64,000 nt of DNA from NCBI RefSeq assembly GCF_019578655.1, contig NC_063264.1, positions 1,054,001-1,118,000 of the forward strand, in the 5' to 3' direction. A program made the position numbers and the translations under genes. The notes under the pieces are model-generated. The model had not been told where the DNA came from and did no database searches. It saw nothing but the letters and a program-made list of their open reading frames with translations. Of this stretch, positions 32,920 through 43,132 are shown one piece after another. This DNA is from Ricinus communis (lineage: Eukaryota > Streptophyta > Magnoliopsida > Malpighiales > Euphorbiaceae). The stretch's first letter is position 1. Each line of letters begins with the position of its first letter.

Positions 32920-33847
32920 AGATGGTTATATTTTTGCAGAGAAAGTTTTTATAAGGAGAATGAAATGGTTGGGTGCATATTAGGCATATGAATAATTTCA
33001 TTGATGATACTCAGCTTATGATCCTGCAGGTTGAACCAACAATTGTAGTGGGGGTAGCAGTTGGGTACATATAGGATCAGTGCGTAAATAAAGAAATGAA
33101 GTCCACCAGTTGACGCTGGACATTAATTGCAGAATAAGTGAAAATGTCCTGAAACGCCTAATCACATTAGATTATTGAATTGATGGAAAAATGAATCAAA
33201 AAACCAAATGCTTCTCTTTCTTTTTTTTTTTTTTTTTGGGCAAATCGAGCAATTGAATGACGTTTCCTCTTCCTTATCTGGAACAACAAAAACAGCAGCG
33301 AAAACTAACACTGGTTTACTTGTCAAACTGAATCACTTTTCCTCCCCCTCCAATGAAAAAACTACCTTCCATGCAGCTATATGTGCCTCCAAATAGTTTC
33401 GTAATACAAATGGTTAACCATTCATACTTTCGTAGTAATTAAAAAAGAGAAACGAAAAGAAGAAGAATACAGCATTTGCAATGTCGCTGGAGTAGGAAAG
33501 AAGAAGAATAAAGTTTGAAGCCAATAGCACAAGTTTATGTGCATGCATATTTGCAACTATCATTAAATGAATGGTTTCCTTATGCACTTGCTTTTCTTTT
33601 TTGGCTTTCATTTATGGAGATAATCTCAGGTGTGAATTATGTTCTTATTTTTGTTATATTATATAAGTAATTATAATCCATCCGTAATTTTACCATACAT
33701 TGACACGGAACTGTAGTAATAAGGCAATATTGCTTTAGTTTATTCATAGTTGCTATGCTCTTCATTAATTGGTGGTACGTGTATAAATTTTGCTACCACC
33801 TCATACACTAGCTTGCATGGTGCTAAACCCAGCTCTAAGTTTTAAAA
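32920..33847. other. Intergenic between GDSL copy 2 and GRP 1
   Basis: Contains the GDSL upstream flank (GATGATACTCAGCT...GTAGCAGTTGGGTACATA at about 33,000-33,080, repeated near 36,945-37,020) and a poly(T) tract near 33,220. The ends of the intergenic hold the 3' flank of GRP 1. No gene is recognised. Confidence 0.55.
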
Positions 33848-34840
33848 TCAATGCCCGCCACCTAATCCTCCCCCACCACCACCACCAAAGCCTCCTCCCC
33901 TTCCAATGCCTCCACCTGCACCACCTCCAAACCCTCCACCACCCCCTGCACCACCTCCTATTCCTCCACCTTTGCCTCCTCCAATGCCACCACCACTTCC
34001 ACCACCGGCACCACCTCCTATTCCTCCTCCTTTGCCTCCTCCAATGCCGCCACCACTTCCACCACCAAGTCCTCCTCCAGTGCCACCACCTGCACCTCCA
34101 CCGGCACCACCTCCTATTCCTCCTCCAATGCCGCCACCACTTCCACCACCAAGTCCTCCTCCAGTGCCACCACCTGCACCTCCACCGGCACCACCTCCTA
34201 TTCCTCCTCCTTTGCCTCCTCCAATGCCGCCACCACTTCCACCACCTAGTCCTCCTCCAGCGCCACCACCAACTCCTCCTCCTGCTCCACCTCCTATCCC
34301 TCCACCTTTGCCTCCTCCAAAGCCGCCACCAGCGCCACCACCGGCACCACCTCCTATTCCTCCTCCAATGCCGCCACCACTTCCACCACCAAGTCCTCCT
34401 CCAGTGCCACCACCTGCACCTCCACCGGCACCACCTCCTATTCCTCCTCCTTTGCCTCCTCCAATGCCGCCACCACTTCCACCACCAAGTCCTCCTCCAG
34501 CGCCACCACCTGCACCGCCTCCACCACCAACTCCTCCTCCTGCTCCACCTCCTATCCCTCCACCTTTGCCTCCTCCAAAGCCGCCACCAGCGCCACCACC
34601 GGCACCACCTCCTATTCCTCCACCTTTGCCTCCTCCGAAGCCACCACCAGCACCGCCACCTACACCACTGCCGCCGCCAATACCACCTCCTCCACCAAAT
34701 CCCCCTCCGCCACCTTGTCCAAGAAATTCAGGATATTCTTCTTTTTGTATTTTTCGACATTCAGCTAGCCCTAGTACCAGCACAAACGCAACAACTACTA
34801 CTCCGAACTTAATAGAAAATTTCCTCATCTTTCTTCTCAT
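33848..34840 (-). CDS. Secreted glycine-rich protein GRP 1
   Basis: Single exon, 330 aa from the ATG at 34840; paralogues suggest the in-frame ATG at 34828 (MRKFSIKFG, 326 aa) may be the true start. A signal peptide, GVVVVAFVLVLGLAEC, is followed by RKIQKEEYPEFLGQ and then about 280 residues of GGGX repeats (X = I, A, L, S, F, K, T, V). At the DNA level longer blocks of roughly 240 bp are repeated with few changes, so the array expanded recently. Cell-wall glycine-rich proteins of this class are structural or matrix proteins; a specific role cannot be inferred. The opposite strand is open too (proline-rich), which is a codon-composition artefact. Confidence 0.85.
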   Translation of the reverse strand: MRRKMRKFSIKFGVVVVAFVLVLGLAECRKIQKEEYPEFLGQGGGGGFGGGGGIGGGSGVGGGAGGGFGGGKGGGIGGGAGGGAGGGFGGGKGGGIGGGAGGGVGGGGGAGGGAGGGLGGGSGGGIGGGKGGGIGGGAGGGAGGGTGGGLGGGSGGGIGGGIGGGAGGGAGGGFGGGKGGGIGGGAGGGVGGGAGGGLGGGSGGGIGGGKGGGIGGGAGGGAGGGTGGGLGGGSGGGIGGGIGGGAGGGAGGGTGGGLGGGSGGGIGGGKGGGIGGGAGGGSGGGIGGGKGGGIGGGAGGGGGFGGGAGGGIGRGGGFGGGGGGGLGGGH

Positions 34841-34907
34841 AAAAGAAACAAAGATTAGAGTAAGAGGAATGTTCACTTAGTTGCGATGACACTAGAGAGT
34901 GCAAGCC

Positions 34908-34916
34908 TTATTTATA
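34908..34916 (-). promoter_or_regulatory. TATA box of GRP 1
   Basis: Minus-strand TATAAATAA, about 70 bases upstream of the ATG at 34840. Confidence 0.6.
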
Positions 34917-36600
34917 GTGTTGGTAGTAAAGAAAGCACATGCATTAAATGGCGCAAACTTGGAGTCAACATCTCATTGTGGACTTTGCTCAGTGGTGCAC
35001 AATTCAAACTTCTTGGTTGGAACATTATTGGCCGGTAAACTCATTAAAATAGTTGTCCCCTGTCTCAACAATTACTAACCAAGAAAACTATATACAGTTC
35101 CTGAATCAAGTAATCCAACATTAACTTAATCCCGAATAAGGTATACATGCTAAGTCAAATGTAGTATAGTACTATCACATGACATGATCAATAAAATTAA
35201 CTCCTGCATAAATGTAAGTGGAAACCAGCTCGTAGCAAAGGGGACTTTGTCGGGGACCAGCTGGATTTGGGTAATGCAAAGATAATTGATCATCATGGTA
35301 AAGTTGAAATTGCCTGTTGCATTCTCAAAGCAAGTTCAAATCACTCATACTTCAAATTAATAATGGAAGCACCATGCAACTGCATTGGGTCCTCATACCT
35401 TCTATTTCTTTCTTTAGTTTCTTCTTGGTGGTTGGTTCTTACTTCTTAGCTTTTATTACCATTAATTATCAGTACTTCTGATGATTTGGAAATTTTTTCT
35501 GAATCACGTGAAATTTTGTACGGGATATATACATCTAACACCAAATTAAATTACAAGTATGCATCTCTCTATATATATACTATAATTTTCAAGAAAATGA
35601 AGTTTATGGTAATTAGAAAAGAGATCAATTTCGTAATTGAACTTGATAAAAATTGTGAATAAATTAAAGAAAGTATGATGAAATAACTCTATTTAATAGA
35701 ATGAGATTAAGTTAATTTTTAACTATGTTTAGTTTTTATCAATTTTTTTTAAAAGAAGACAAGAAGCAAAATACTAGCCATAATATATTTGAGTATTTAA
35801 ATTTAGTCTCCTAATATTACTTATCAAATAAAGGCAAATAGTTCTTTATGAAAAAAAAATAGATAAATAACTATATATATATTGCTCGTCACGCGAATGA
35901 CGTGCATAAATATTATTACAAATATTAAAATATTTAATAAATTAATATATGATATAATATTTATTAAGAATATCTAATTATTTTATGAATTTTTTTCATT
36001 ATATAGAGGGAACCCATGCGTTATTATACGTTTTATAAATTTAATAGATATTTAAACTTCAAAAAAACTAATAAAGTATTATAATAACAATGAATACATA
36101 TATTGATATATCAATAAAATAAAATCATAAGTATCTTATTTTTATTTTTTTTTACTTTTATCTTTAGTTTTTATGAAATTTTATAAAATTATTTAAACTT
36201 TATCATATATATATATATATATATAATGTAATAATTTATCAATTTATTATAGAATTAGGAATACATATGAAACTATGATAAAATTATGATTGGATTATAT
36301 TAATTACTAATTAATTTTTTTCAAAATAAAAAGAAATTAAATTAGTTATAAGATTTTTAAAGATATGTTAGTCTGTTACAAAATCTCTACTATTATGCTT
36401 TGGATATTATATATATATTTCTTTATACCATTAAGAAAAATGAATGAGAATTAAAAACTTAAAATTAAAAAGTAAGAAAAAAAAAAGATAAAAATCAAAA
36501 TATTAAAAATAGAATATCTTAAGAGTTGAAGTGTATAACAATAGGACCATTTAACTAGTTCAATAAATTAAATATTAATTTAAAATAATGTCATATCAGA
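34917..36600. other. GRP 1 upstream region and AT-rich intergenic DNA
   Basis: No gene recognised. Low-complexity AT tracts occur near 35,570, 35,870 and 36,205-36,225. Confidence 0.5.
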
Positions 36601-36789
36601 AAGAAAGCTCGAGAACTGAACAATCTTGACCCGAGGTGCAACTTTTTGGCTCTTAGTATCCTCAGTCCTAACGCTAACTTGCTCATTAGGTGGCCAGAGG
36701 AGTGGTTGGCTTCAAAGGCTGTTGAGGCGGAGGGAGTGAGGTTAGAGACAAAACCCTTACGTAAAGCCTATAACGAGTGGAGTAATTAA
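36601..36789 (+). pseudogene. Unidentified coding-like fragment
   Basis: An open frame of about 60 codons ends at a TAA (36787-36789) and reads ARELNNLDPRCNFLALS..., then RWPEEWLASKAVEAEG and KPLRKAYNEWSN. The composition is clearly protein-like and GC-richer than its surroundings. No start codon or splice site in the right place is seen, and the family is not recognised. It may be the last exon of a dead gene or a piece of a transposon protein. Confidence 0.35.
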
Positions 36790-36934
36790 AACTTTAAGAT
36801 TCTTAAAGTCTGGAATTCAATGTAATCATTTACTAGATTGTCCCTATCACATCAGGAAGGTCCAAAAATATATAAAGTTTATTTATAAGAGTTGTGTGAA
36901 TATTTAGGGACATGAATTTTATAGTGGTTTCTTT

Positions 36935-37025
36935 TGAATATTTTTGATGATACTCAGCTAGCCAATCAGATTATGCTCCTGCATATCGAATAGGGAGTTA
37001 GCAGTTGGGTACATAGAGGCTTTGT
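36935..37025 (-). repeat. GDSL-gene upstream flank relic abutting GRP 2
   Basis: TGATACTCAGCT, then GCTCCTGCA and GTTAGCAGTTGGGTACATA, matches the sequence upstream of GDSL copy 2 (33,000-33,080) and of the split GDSL pseudogene (30,470-30,545). It ends exactly at the GRP 2 stop codon and marks a duplication breakpoint. Confidence 0.75.
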
Positions 37026-39884
37026 TCAGTGCATATCTTTTCCCGCTCCAATGCCACCACCTGCACTACTTGCTCCTCCAATTCCTCCGCCAAATCCACC
37101 TTTAAGACCCCAACTTATACTCCCTCCACCACCAAATCCTCCATTTGCACTAATACTTGCACTTCCTTCGGCTCCACCTTTTGCACTTCTTATGGCGCCA
37201 CCGTTTGCACTTCCTCTGACACCGCCTCCTACGGTTTCTCCAGCACCTCCTTTTACACTTCTTGCGGTACCACTGCCTATGCTTCCTCCAAAACCTCCCT
37301 TTAGGCTTCCTTTGATACCAATGCTTGCACTTCCTCTGACACCACCTTCTATCTTTCCTTCAGCACCAACTTTAACACTTCCTCCAATCTCGCCCTTTGC
37401 ATTTCCTACTATACTACCTCCTGCGTTTTCACCAGCACCACCATGTGTACTTCCTCCGACACCACCGCCCACATTTCCACTGACTCCACCGCTTATACTT
37501 CCTCTAGAACCACTTCTTATTTCACCACTGGCACCACCAATTTTGCCGCTTTTACCACCAAATTCTCCTGTTTTATATCCTCTTCCAGCACCACTCACTG
37601 TGCTTCCTCCGATACCACTTGTTGCTTTTCCTCCGGCACCACCTGTTGCTTTTTCTCGGACACCACTATTTGCTCTTCCTCCGGCACCACCACTTGTGCT
37701 TCCTCTAGCATCACCCCCTGCGCTTCCTCCAGCACCACCACTTGTGCTTCCTTCGACACCACCACCTGCACTTCCTATAGCACCACCCTTTGTGCTTCCT
37801 TCAGCACCACCACCTCCGCTTCCTCCAGCACCACTGTTTGTGCTTCCTCCGACACCACCACTTGCTCTTCCTCCGACACCACTCGTAGTTTTTCCTCCGG
37901 AACCATCCTTTGTTTTTCCTCCGACAATACTATATTTGCTTCCTTTAACACCACTGCTTGTACTTCCTCCAGCACCACCTCTTGCGCTTCCTCCGGCACT
38001 ACTCGTTACTTTTCCTCCGACACTATTGCTTGTACTTCCTCTAGCACCACCCCTTGTGATTCCTCCGACACCACTTGCTGTTTTTCCTCCGGCACCACCC
38101 TTTGTTCTTCCTCCAGCATCACCACTTGTGCTACCTCCAACACTACCACCTGCACTTCCTCTAGCACCACCCCTTGCGCTTCCTCCGACACCACTCGTTG
38201 CTTTTCCTCCAGCACTACTGCTTGCGCTTCCTGCGAAACCACCACCTGCACTTCCTCCAACGACACCCTCTGCACTTCCTCTGGCACCACTCGTTGTTTT
38301 TCCTCTGACAACACCACTTGCACTTCCTCCAGCACCACTCCCTGCGCTTCCTTTGGCACCACTTGTTGCTTTTCCTCTGGAACCACCCTTTGTTTTTCCG
38401 CCGATACCGCCACATGCGCTTCCTCCGACACTATTGCCTGCACTTCCTCCAATACCACTACCTTTTGCTTTTCCTCTGCCACTACCCTTTATTTTTCCTC
38501 CGATACCACCGCTTGCACTTCCTCCAGCACCACCCCCTGCGCTTTCTCCGGCACCACTCGTTGCTTTTCCTTCGGCACCATCCTTTGTTTTTCCTTCGAC
38601 AACATGCCCTGCACTTCCTCTAGCACCACCTCTTACGCGTCCTCCGGCATTGCTCGTTAATTTTCCTCCAGCACCACCTTTTATTTTTTCTCCAACACCA
38701 CCGCCAATACTTTCACCAACACCACCCTCTGCGCTTCCTCGAACATCGCTCGTTGCTTTTCCTCCGGCACCACCCTTTATTTTTTCTCCGACAGCACCAC
38801 TTGCACTTCCTCTAACACCACGCCCTGCGCTTCTTCTGACAATGCTTGTTGATTTTCCTTCAGCACCACCCTTTGTTTTTCCTCCGACACCACCGTCTAC
38901 ACTTCCTCTAGCACCACCCCTCGTGCTTCTTCCCGCACCGCTCGTTGCTTTTCCTCCGGCACCACCTTTTATTTTGCCTCCGAAACCACCTCTTGCACTT
39001 CCATCAGCACCACCCCATGTACTTCCTCCGACACTGCTTGTTGCTTTTCCTTCAGCACCATCCTTTGTTTTTGCTCCGACACTACCGCCTGCAGTTCCTC
39101 CAGCACCACCCCATGTACTTCCTCTGACACTGCTTGTTGCTTTTCCTTCAGCACCACCCTTTGTTTTTCCTCCGACACTACCGCCTGCACTTCCTCCAGC
39201 ACCATCCATTGCACTTCCTTCGGCAGCGCTCGTTGCATTTCCTTCGGCAACACCCTTTGTTTTTCCTCCGACACTACCGCCTCCACTTCCTCCAGCACCA
39301 CCCCATGCGCTTCCTCCGGCACCACTCGTTGCCTTTCCTCTAACACCACCCTTTGTTTTTCCTCCGGCATCACTACTTTTGCTTCCTTCGACACCACCAC
39401 TTGCACTTCCTATAACACCACCTTTGACGCTTCCTTTGACACCACTACTTGCACTTCCTCTAGCACCACCTCTTATTCCTTCACCAACACCACTAACTTT
39501 ACCACCTTTATTGCCATATTCTCCTCCAGCACCACCCTCAGTGCTTCCTCTAAAACCGCCGCTTATGCTTCCTCCTTTACCACCCTCTGCTTTTCCTCCA
39601 GCACCACCACCCGCACTTCCTCCAACACCACCGGTTCCGCTTCCTCCGGCCTTACCTCCTAACCCTCCACCAACTCCTCCACCTATACCGCCAATTCCTC
39701 CTCCAATTTGATATCCTCCACCAATTTTATATCCCCCTCTAACAAGTCCACCTCCTCGGGTACTCCCACTACCTCTAAATTGTACATGTAATTCACGTCT
39801 TTTTATATTTTGACAGTCAACTAACTCCAGCACCAAAACAAATATAGCAACTAAAATTCTCAACTTAATGGAAAGATTCCTCAT
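37026..39884 (-). CDS. Giant secreted glycine-rich protein GRP 2 with 32-residue repeats
   Basis: Single exon, 952 aa, ATG at 39884. Signal peptide MRNLSIKLRILVAIFVLVLE is followed by a short charged stretch and a long repetitive body. Through the middle the repeat unit is 32 residues (96 bp), for example GGKTKGGAEGKATS followed by a GST/GSA-GGA block, with at least seven consecutive units in register. It is rich in Gly, Ser, Ala, Lys and Thr, unlike the GGGX pattern of GRP 1. The frame contains no stop over 2.86 kb, which argues that it is or was recently translated. The terminus GAGKDMH lacks the GGLGG-H ending shared by GRP 1 and GRP 3; the last codons and stop come from GDSL-flank DNA. 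Probably a cell-wall or apoplastic structural protein. Confidence 0.78.
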   Translation of the reverse strand: MRNLSIKLRILVAIFVLVLELVDCQNIKRRELHVQFRGSGSTRGGGLVRGGYKIGGGYQIGGGIGGIGGGVGGGLGGKAGGSGTGGVGGSAGGGAGGKAEGGKGGSISGGFRGSTEGGAGGEYGNKGGKVSGVGEGIRGGARGSASSGVKGSVKGGVIGSASGGVEGSKSSDAGGKTKGGVRGKATSGAGGSAWGGAGGSGGGSVGGKTKGVAEGNATSAAEGSAMDGAGGSAGGSVGGKTKGGAEGKATSSVRGSTWGGAGGTAGGSVGAKTKDGAEGKATSSVGGSTWGGADGSARGGFGGKIKGGAGGKATSGAGRSTRGGARGSVDGGVGGKTKGGAEGKSTSIVRRSAGRGVRGSASGAVGEKIKGGAGGKATSDVRGSAEGGVGESIGGGVGEKIKGGAGGKLTSNAGGRVRGGARGSAGHVVEGKTKDGAEGKATSGAGESAGGGAGGSASGGIGGKIKGSGRGKAKGSGIGGSAGNSVGGSACGGIGGKTKGGSRGKATSGAKGSAGSGAGGSASGVVRGKTTSGARGSAEGVVGGSAGGGFAGSASSSAGGKATSGVGGSARGGARGSAGGSVGGSTSGDAGGRTKGGAGGKTASGVGGITRGGARGSTSNSVGGKVTSSAGGSARGGAGGSTSSGVKGSKYSIVGGKTKDGSGGKTTSGVGGRASGGVGGSTNSGAGGSGGGGAEGSTKGGAIGSAGGGVEGSTSGGAGGSAGGDARGSTSGGAGGRANSGVREKATGGAGGKATSGIGGSTVSGAGRGYKTGEFGGKSGKIGGASGEIRSGSRGSISGGVSGNVGGGVGGSTHGGAGENAGGSIVGNAKGEIGGSVKVGAEGKIEGGVRGSASIGIKGSLKGGFGGSIGSGTARSVKGGAGETVGGGVRGSANGGAIRSAKGGAEGSASISANGGFGGGGSISWGLKGGFGGGIGGASSAGGGIGAGKDMH

Positions 39885-40074
39885 CTTTCTTCTACCAATA
39901 TGTATTAAAACATAAGAATATGAACAAGCGGTATTTGTAGTGTGGATAAAGAATGCAGTTAAAATGATGCAAAGATATTAATTACTGCATTCCTATCAAA
40001 GTCGATATCACTTGTTCAATTCTCAAAAAGAAAAAAAAAGTAATGTCATATAGACTAAGAAGACATGAGTTATT

Positions 40075-40081
40075 ATTTATA
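40075..40081 (-). promoter_or_regulatory. Candidate TATA box of GRP 2
   Basis: TATAAAT on the minus strand in a context (ATTTATAGG-GAGTAAA on plus) shared with GRP 3 at 43,125-43,132. It lies about 190 bases upstream of the ATG. Confidence 0.5.
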
Positions 40082-40789
40082 GGTGAGTAAAATACTATTA
40101 ATTAAATTTTACTATGGCAGATATCAAATACAGGATGTATACTGAAATTGCGGTGGTTCATATGTTGCGAAACCAATTTAATAAAGATGTATAAAAATAG
40201 CCGAGTAAAAAGTGCGGTATTGACCTCAAATTGTTTCTTAGTAGGGCAAATGATTTAATTAGTTAATCCTTACCAATTATAGAATAAATCTACAGCATTA
40301 GTTAGCTGTTGGACTTAATGTCAAAGCTGTTTATTGTTCGACTAGAAAGACTTGGCAGAACACAAGTATTCGTTATCTTCTCCAAATTGCAGAAATCTTG
40401 TAATTCCTTATGTACATATAATTTCACAGCACCAGGTCTCACTCTCATCTGTGCACCAAGGGTTCCTCTTGTTACGGAGATTTTCTTACATGCATGGGAA
40501 ATGAATTTCATTTCTATCAAAAGAGAAAGAATATGCAGTATATATATGAATATTCCTTTTTTATTCTTTTTACATCATATGGAATTCAATAATTACTAGG
40601 CTAGGTTTGGTAATACAATACCCAAAACAAATGAAAAGAGATCGGGGTCGATAGTTGGCAAGGAACTTGATCCTCCCAAAAAAAGGGGCAGCTAAATTCA
40701 AAAGATTTAGATAGGTTTAGCTAGAAAAATTCCAAATATATAAATAGCACAGCAAAGCTGACTTGGTGCAAAACCTCCTTTAAGATCAA
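40082..40789. other. Intergenic between GRP 2 and the GDSL relic
   Basis: No gene recognised. The right end (about 40,720-40,790) already aligns with intron sequence of GDSL copy 2 near 32,285-32,345. Confidence 0.5.
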
Positions 40790-41185
40790 ACAAAAGAGAA
40801 TTTTTAATTAGCAGAAACCATACAAATCATGATCCTGTTTCATTAAGATTTCCTCCTGCAGAAGAAGCATAGTTGAAACCCTTCAGAATCACATCTCCAA
40901 TGGTTGTTCGAGCCAAGTAAGAAGGAAGTAAGTTTCTCCAGCCAGATTAATGTTCTGTTGAAATAAAATTACAAAGTTTCAAAACCCTATTCGAACAGGC
41001 AATGCAAGTTGATAGCTAAACTTGAAGCAAACTCAAAAGCTTAAGAAAAGTTGCCTAAATATAACGTGAATTGTCGTTCTAACATTTGTATATCGTCCTG
41101 AGGGAGTACCAAAATCAATCCCATTCACAGAACCTGGTCTTACTATAGTATTCCTAAGATGTAAACTTTTTTCCATTAGCGAAGG
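40790..41185 (-). pseudogene. GDSL lipase relic, exons 1 and 2
   Basis: Exon 1 remnant (about 41,185-41,055) reads SLHLRNTIVRPGSVNGIDFG, then TPSGRYTNVRTTI, matching YLKNTIAKPGFPNGIDFG...SGRYTNGRTVI of GDSL copy 2 but lacking the GDSL block. Exon 2 remnant (about 40,960-40,830) matches LKGVNYASA--GILNETGS with frame shifts and stops. Exons 3-5 are absent. It lies between GRP 2 and GRP 3, completing the alternating GDSL-GRP order. Confidence 0.8.
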
Positions 41186-41916
41186 CACTAAACTGATGAT
41201 CCTGTGTGTATGTTCGCGTTGTGGCTGGCATATGAAAGATTTGATCTATACAAGGCGTGATGGAACGAGCTGGCCTCCAGTTTTTAGATTATACGATGTT
41301 GAGATTGGACGCTCGAGAATTTAACTATTTACTACTGCAATACGACTTTTTTTATCTGCTGTTCTTGCACTTTTGGCTTTGACTTAATTTGGTGAAAACT
41401 CAAGTATCAGAGGCAGCCTTGTTTGATGGTATTATTTGTATCATTTATCAAGGGGCTGCTAACGGCATTCATGGAGTAATTAGGGCATGTGCAGATTGAT
41501 TCTTGAGGTAGATAGCCTGTGTCCTTCTCAGTTGATCAAGGAACAAGAGGGGTGCGAACAACGTTTTTTCTTTTGTTGGATAAAATGAGATAATCCGTAA
41601 GTATGAATATTTGTATTATAATTTCTTTTTTGCCCCATTTTTGGCCTTTATTTACCGAAATTAAAGTTATTAAGCTTTATTTTTCTTGAGCTTCACAGTG
41701 TAATTAACGATTATTACTCATAACTAACTGTCATACATTGATATGGAATTGTAGCAATACATTAAACATTGCTTTAACTTATTCTAGTGGCTATGATCTT
41801 CATTATTTAGGACATATATAAATCTTGCTACCACCTCGCGCACTAGCTAGTTGAAAATTTTACTATCGCCTTATAAACTAGCTAGCAGGGTGTTGAAGGA
41901 TCACTAGCTTTTGAAA
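41186..41916. other. Intergenic between the GDSL relic and GRP 3
   Basis: No gene recognised. Sequence around 41,690-41,830 resembles the GRP 1 3' flank at 33,690-33,780 (ATTGATATGGAA/ATTGACACGGAA; GCTATG-TCTTCATTA), so GRP units were duplicated with their 3' DNA. Confidence 0.55.
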
Positions 41917-42972
41917 TCAATGCCTCCCGCCTAATCCTCCGCCAGCACCGCCACCAATATCTTCCCCTCCTCCAAAGCCACCACCTGCGCCACTTCCTCC
42001 TCCAATTCCTCCACCAAATCCTCCTTTGAAGCCCCAACCTATACTCCCTCCACTACCAAATCCCGCATTAGCACCACCGCCTGCACTTCCTCTAGCGCTA
42101 CCGCCTGCACTTCCTCCGGCGCTACCGCCTGCACTTCCTCCGGCGCCACCGTTTGCACTTCCTCCGGCGCTACCGCCTGCACTTCCTCCGGCGCTACCGC
42201 CTGCACTTCCTCCGGCGCCACTGTTTGCACTTCCTCCGGCGCTACCGCCTGCACTTCCTCCGGCGCCACCGCTTGCGCTTCCTCCTCCACTGCTACTACC
42301 TCCAACACTACCGCTTACGCTTCCTCCGCCACTGCCGCTTGCACTTCCTCCTGTGCCACTGCTGCCTCCAGCACCACCGCCTGTGCTTCCTATGGCACCA
42401 CCACTTGCGCTTCCTCCGCCACTGCCGCTTGCACTTCCTCCGCCACCACCGCTTGCACTTCCTCCACCGCTCGCGCTTCCTCCGGCGCCACTGCCACCTC
42501 CAGCACCGCCGCTCGCGCTTCCTCCGGCACCACCGCTTGCACTTCCTCCGGTGCTACCGCCTGCACTTCCTCCCGCGCCACCGCTTACGCTTCCTCCGCC
42601 ACTACCACTTGCGCCTGTGCTTCCTACGGCACCACCACTTGCGCTTCCTCCGCCACTGCCGCCTGCGCTTCCTCCGGCACTACCGCCCGCGCTTCCTCCT
42701 GCGCTACCGCCTGCGCTTCCTCCTGCACCACCGCCTACGCCTCCTCCACCGCCAAATCCTCCTCCAAGTTGATATCCTCCGCCAATCTTATATCCCCCTC
42801 CAAGGTTATATCCTCCTCCAGCACTTCCACCACCTTCACCGCCACCTCTAGCACCTCCAAGTCCTACAAGTACAGTTAATTCACGTTGCTTTATTTTTCG
42901 ACATTCAACTAATCCTAACACCAACAGGAACACAACAACTACAACTCCCAACTGAATAGAAAGTCTCCTCAT
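41917..42972 (-). CDS. Secreted glycine-rich protein GRP 3
   Basis: Single exon, 351 aa from the ATG at 42972 (MRRLSIQLG). Signal peptide VVVVVFLLVLGLVEC and the following RKIKQRELTVLVG align with GRP 1. The body starts with GGGYNLGGGYKIGGGYQLGGG, containing the Tyr-Lys/Asn repeats that GRP 2 also has near its N-terminus, then GGSAGGSAGGSA/GSGGGSASGG repeats and a tail GGGFGGGEDIGG...GGLGGRH. It is intermediate between GRP 1 and GRP 2 in sequence, as expected for tandem duplicates. Likely apoplastic structural protein. Long open frames on the other strand are composition artefacts. Confidence 0.85.
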   Translation of the reverse strand: MRRLSIQLGVVVVVFLLVLGLVECRKIKQRELTVLVGLGGARGGGEGGGSAGGGYNLGGGYKIGGGYQLGGGFGGGGGVGGGAGGSAGGSAGGSAGGSAGGSAGGSGGGSASGGAVGSTGASGSGGGSVSGGAGGSAGGSTGGSASGGAGGSASGGAGGGSGAGGSASGGGSASGGGGGSASGSGGGSASGGAIGSTGGGAGGSSGTGGSASGSGGGSVSGSVGGSSSGGGSASGGAGGSAGGSAGGSANSGAGGSAGGSAGGSAGGSAGGSANGGAGGSAGGSAGGSAGGSARGSAGGGANAGFGSGGSIGWGFKGGFGGGIGGGSGAGGGFGGGEDIGGGAGGGLGGRH

Positions 42973-43124
42973 CTTTGCTTTTTTGTAAAAGAACAAAAAT
43001 TAGAATAAGAAGAAGCCTTATTTGTAAAATGGATAAAGAAAATGCAGATCAAATAATGCAAAAAGATATTGATCAGTCCGCTGCTATCAAAAAGATGTTA
43101 TGTAAAGTAATGAGAGTTCAATTG

Positions 43125-43132
43125 TATTTATA
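43125..43132 (-). promoter_or_regulatory. Candidate TATA box of GRP 3
   Basis: TATAAATA on the minus strand, about 155 bases before the ATG, in the same local context as the GRP 2 TATA box. Confidence 0.55.

Noticed and set aside
33790..34880. Plus-strand His/Leu- and Pro-rich frames over GRP 1
   Set aside because: Antisense shadows of the GGGX repeats.
37051..39711. 886-codon plus-strand proline-rich open frame
   Set aside because: It is the complement of the GRP 2 coding repeats; its length follows from codon composition, and it lacks a signal peptide or paralogous start, while the minus frame has both.
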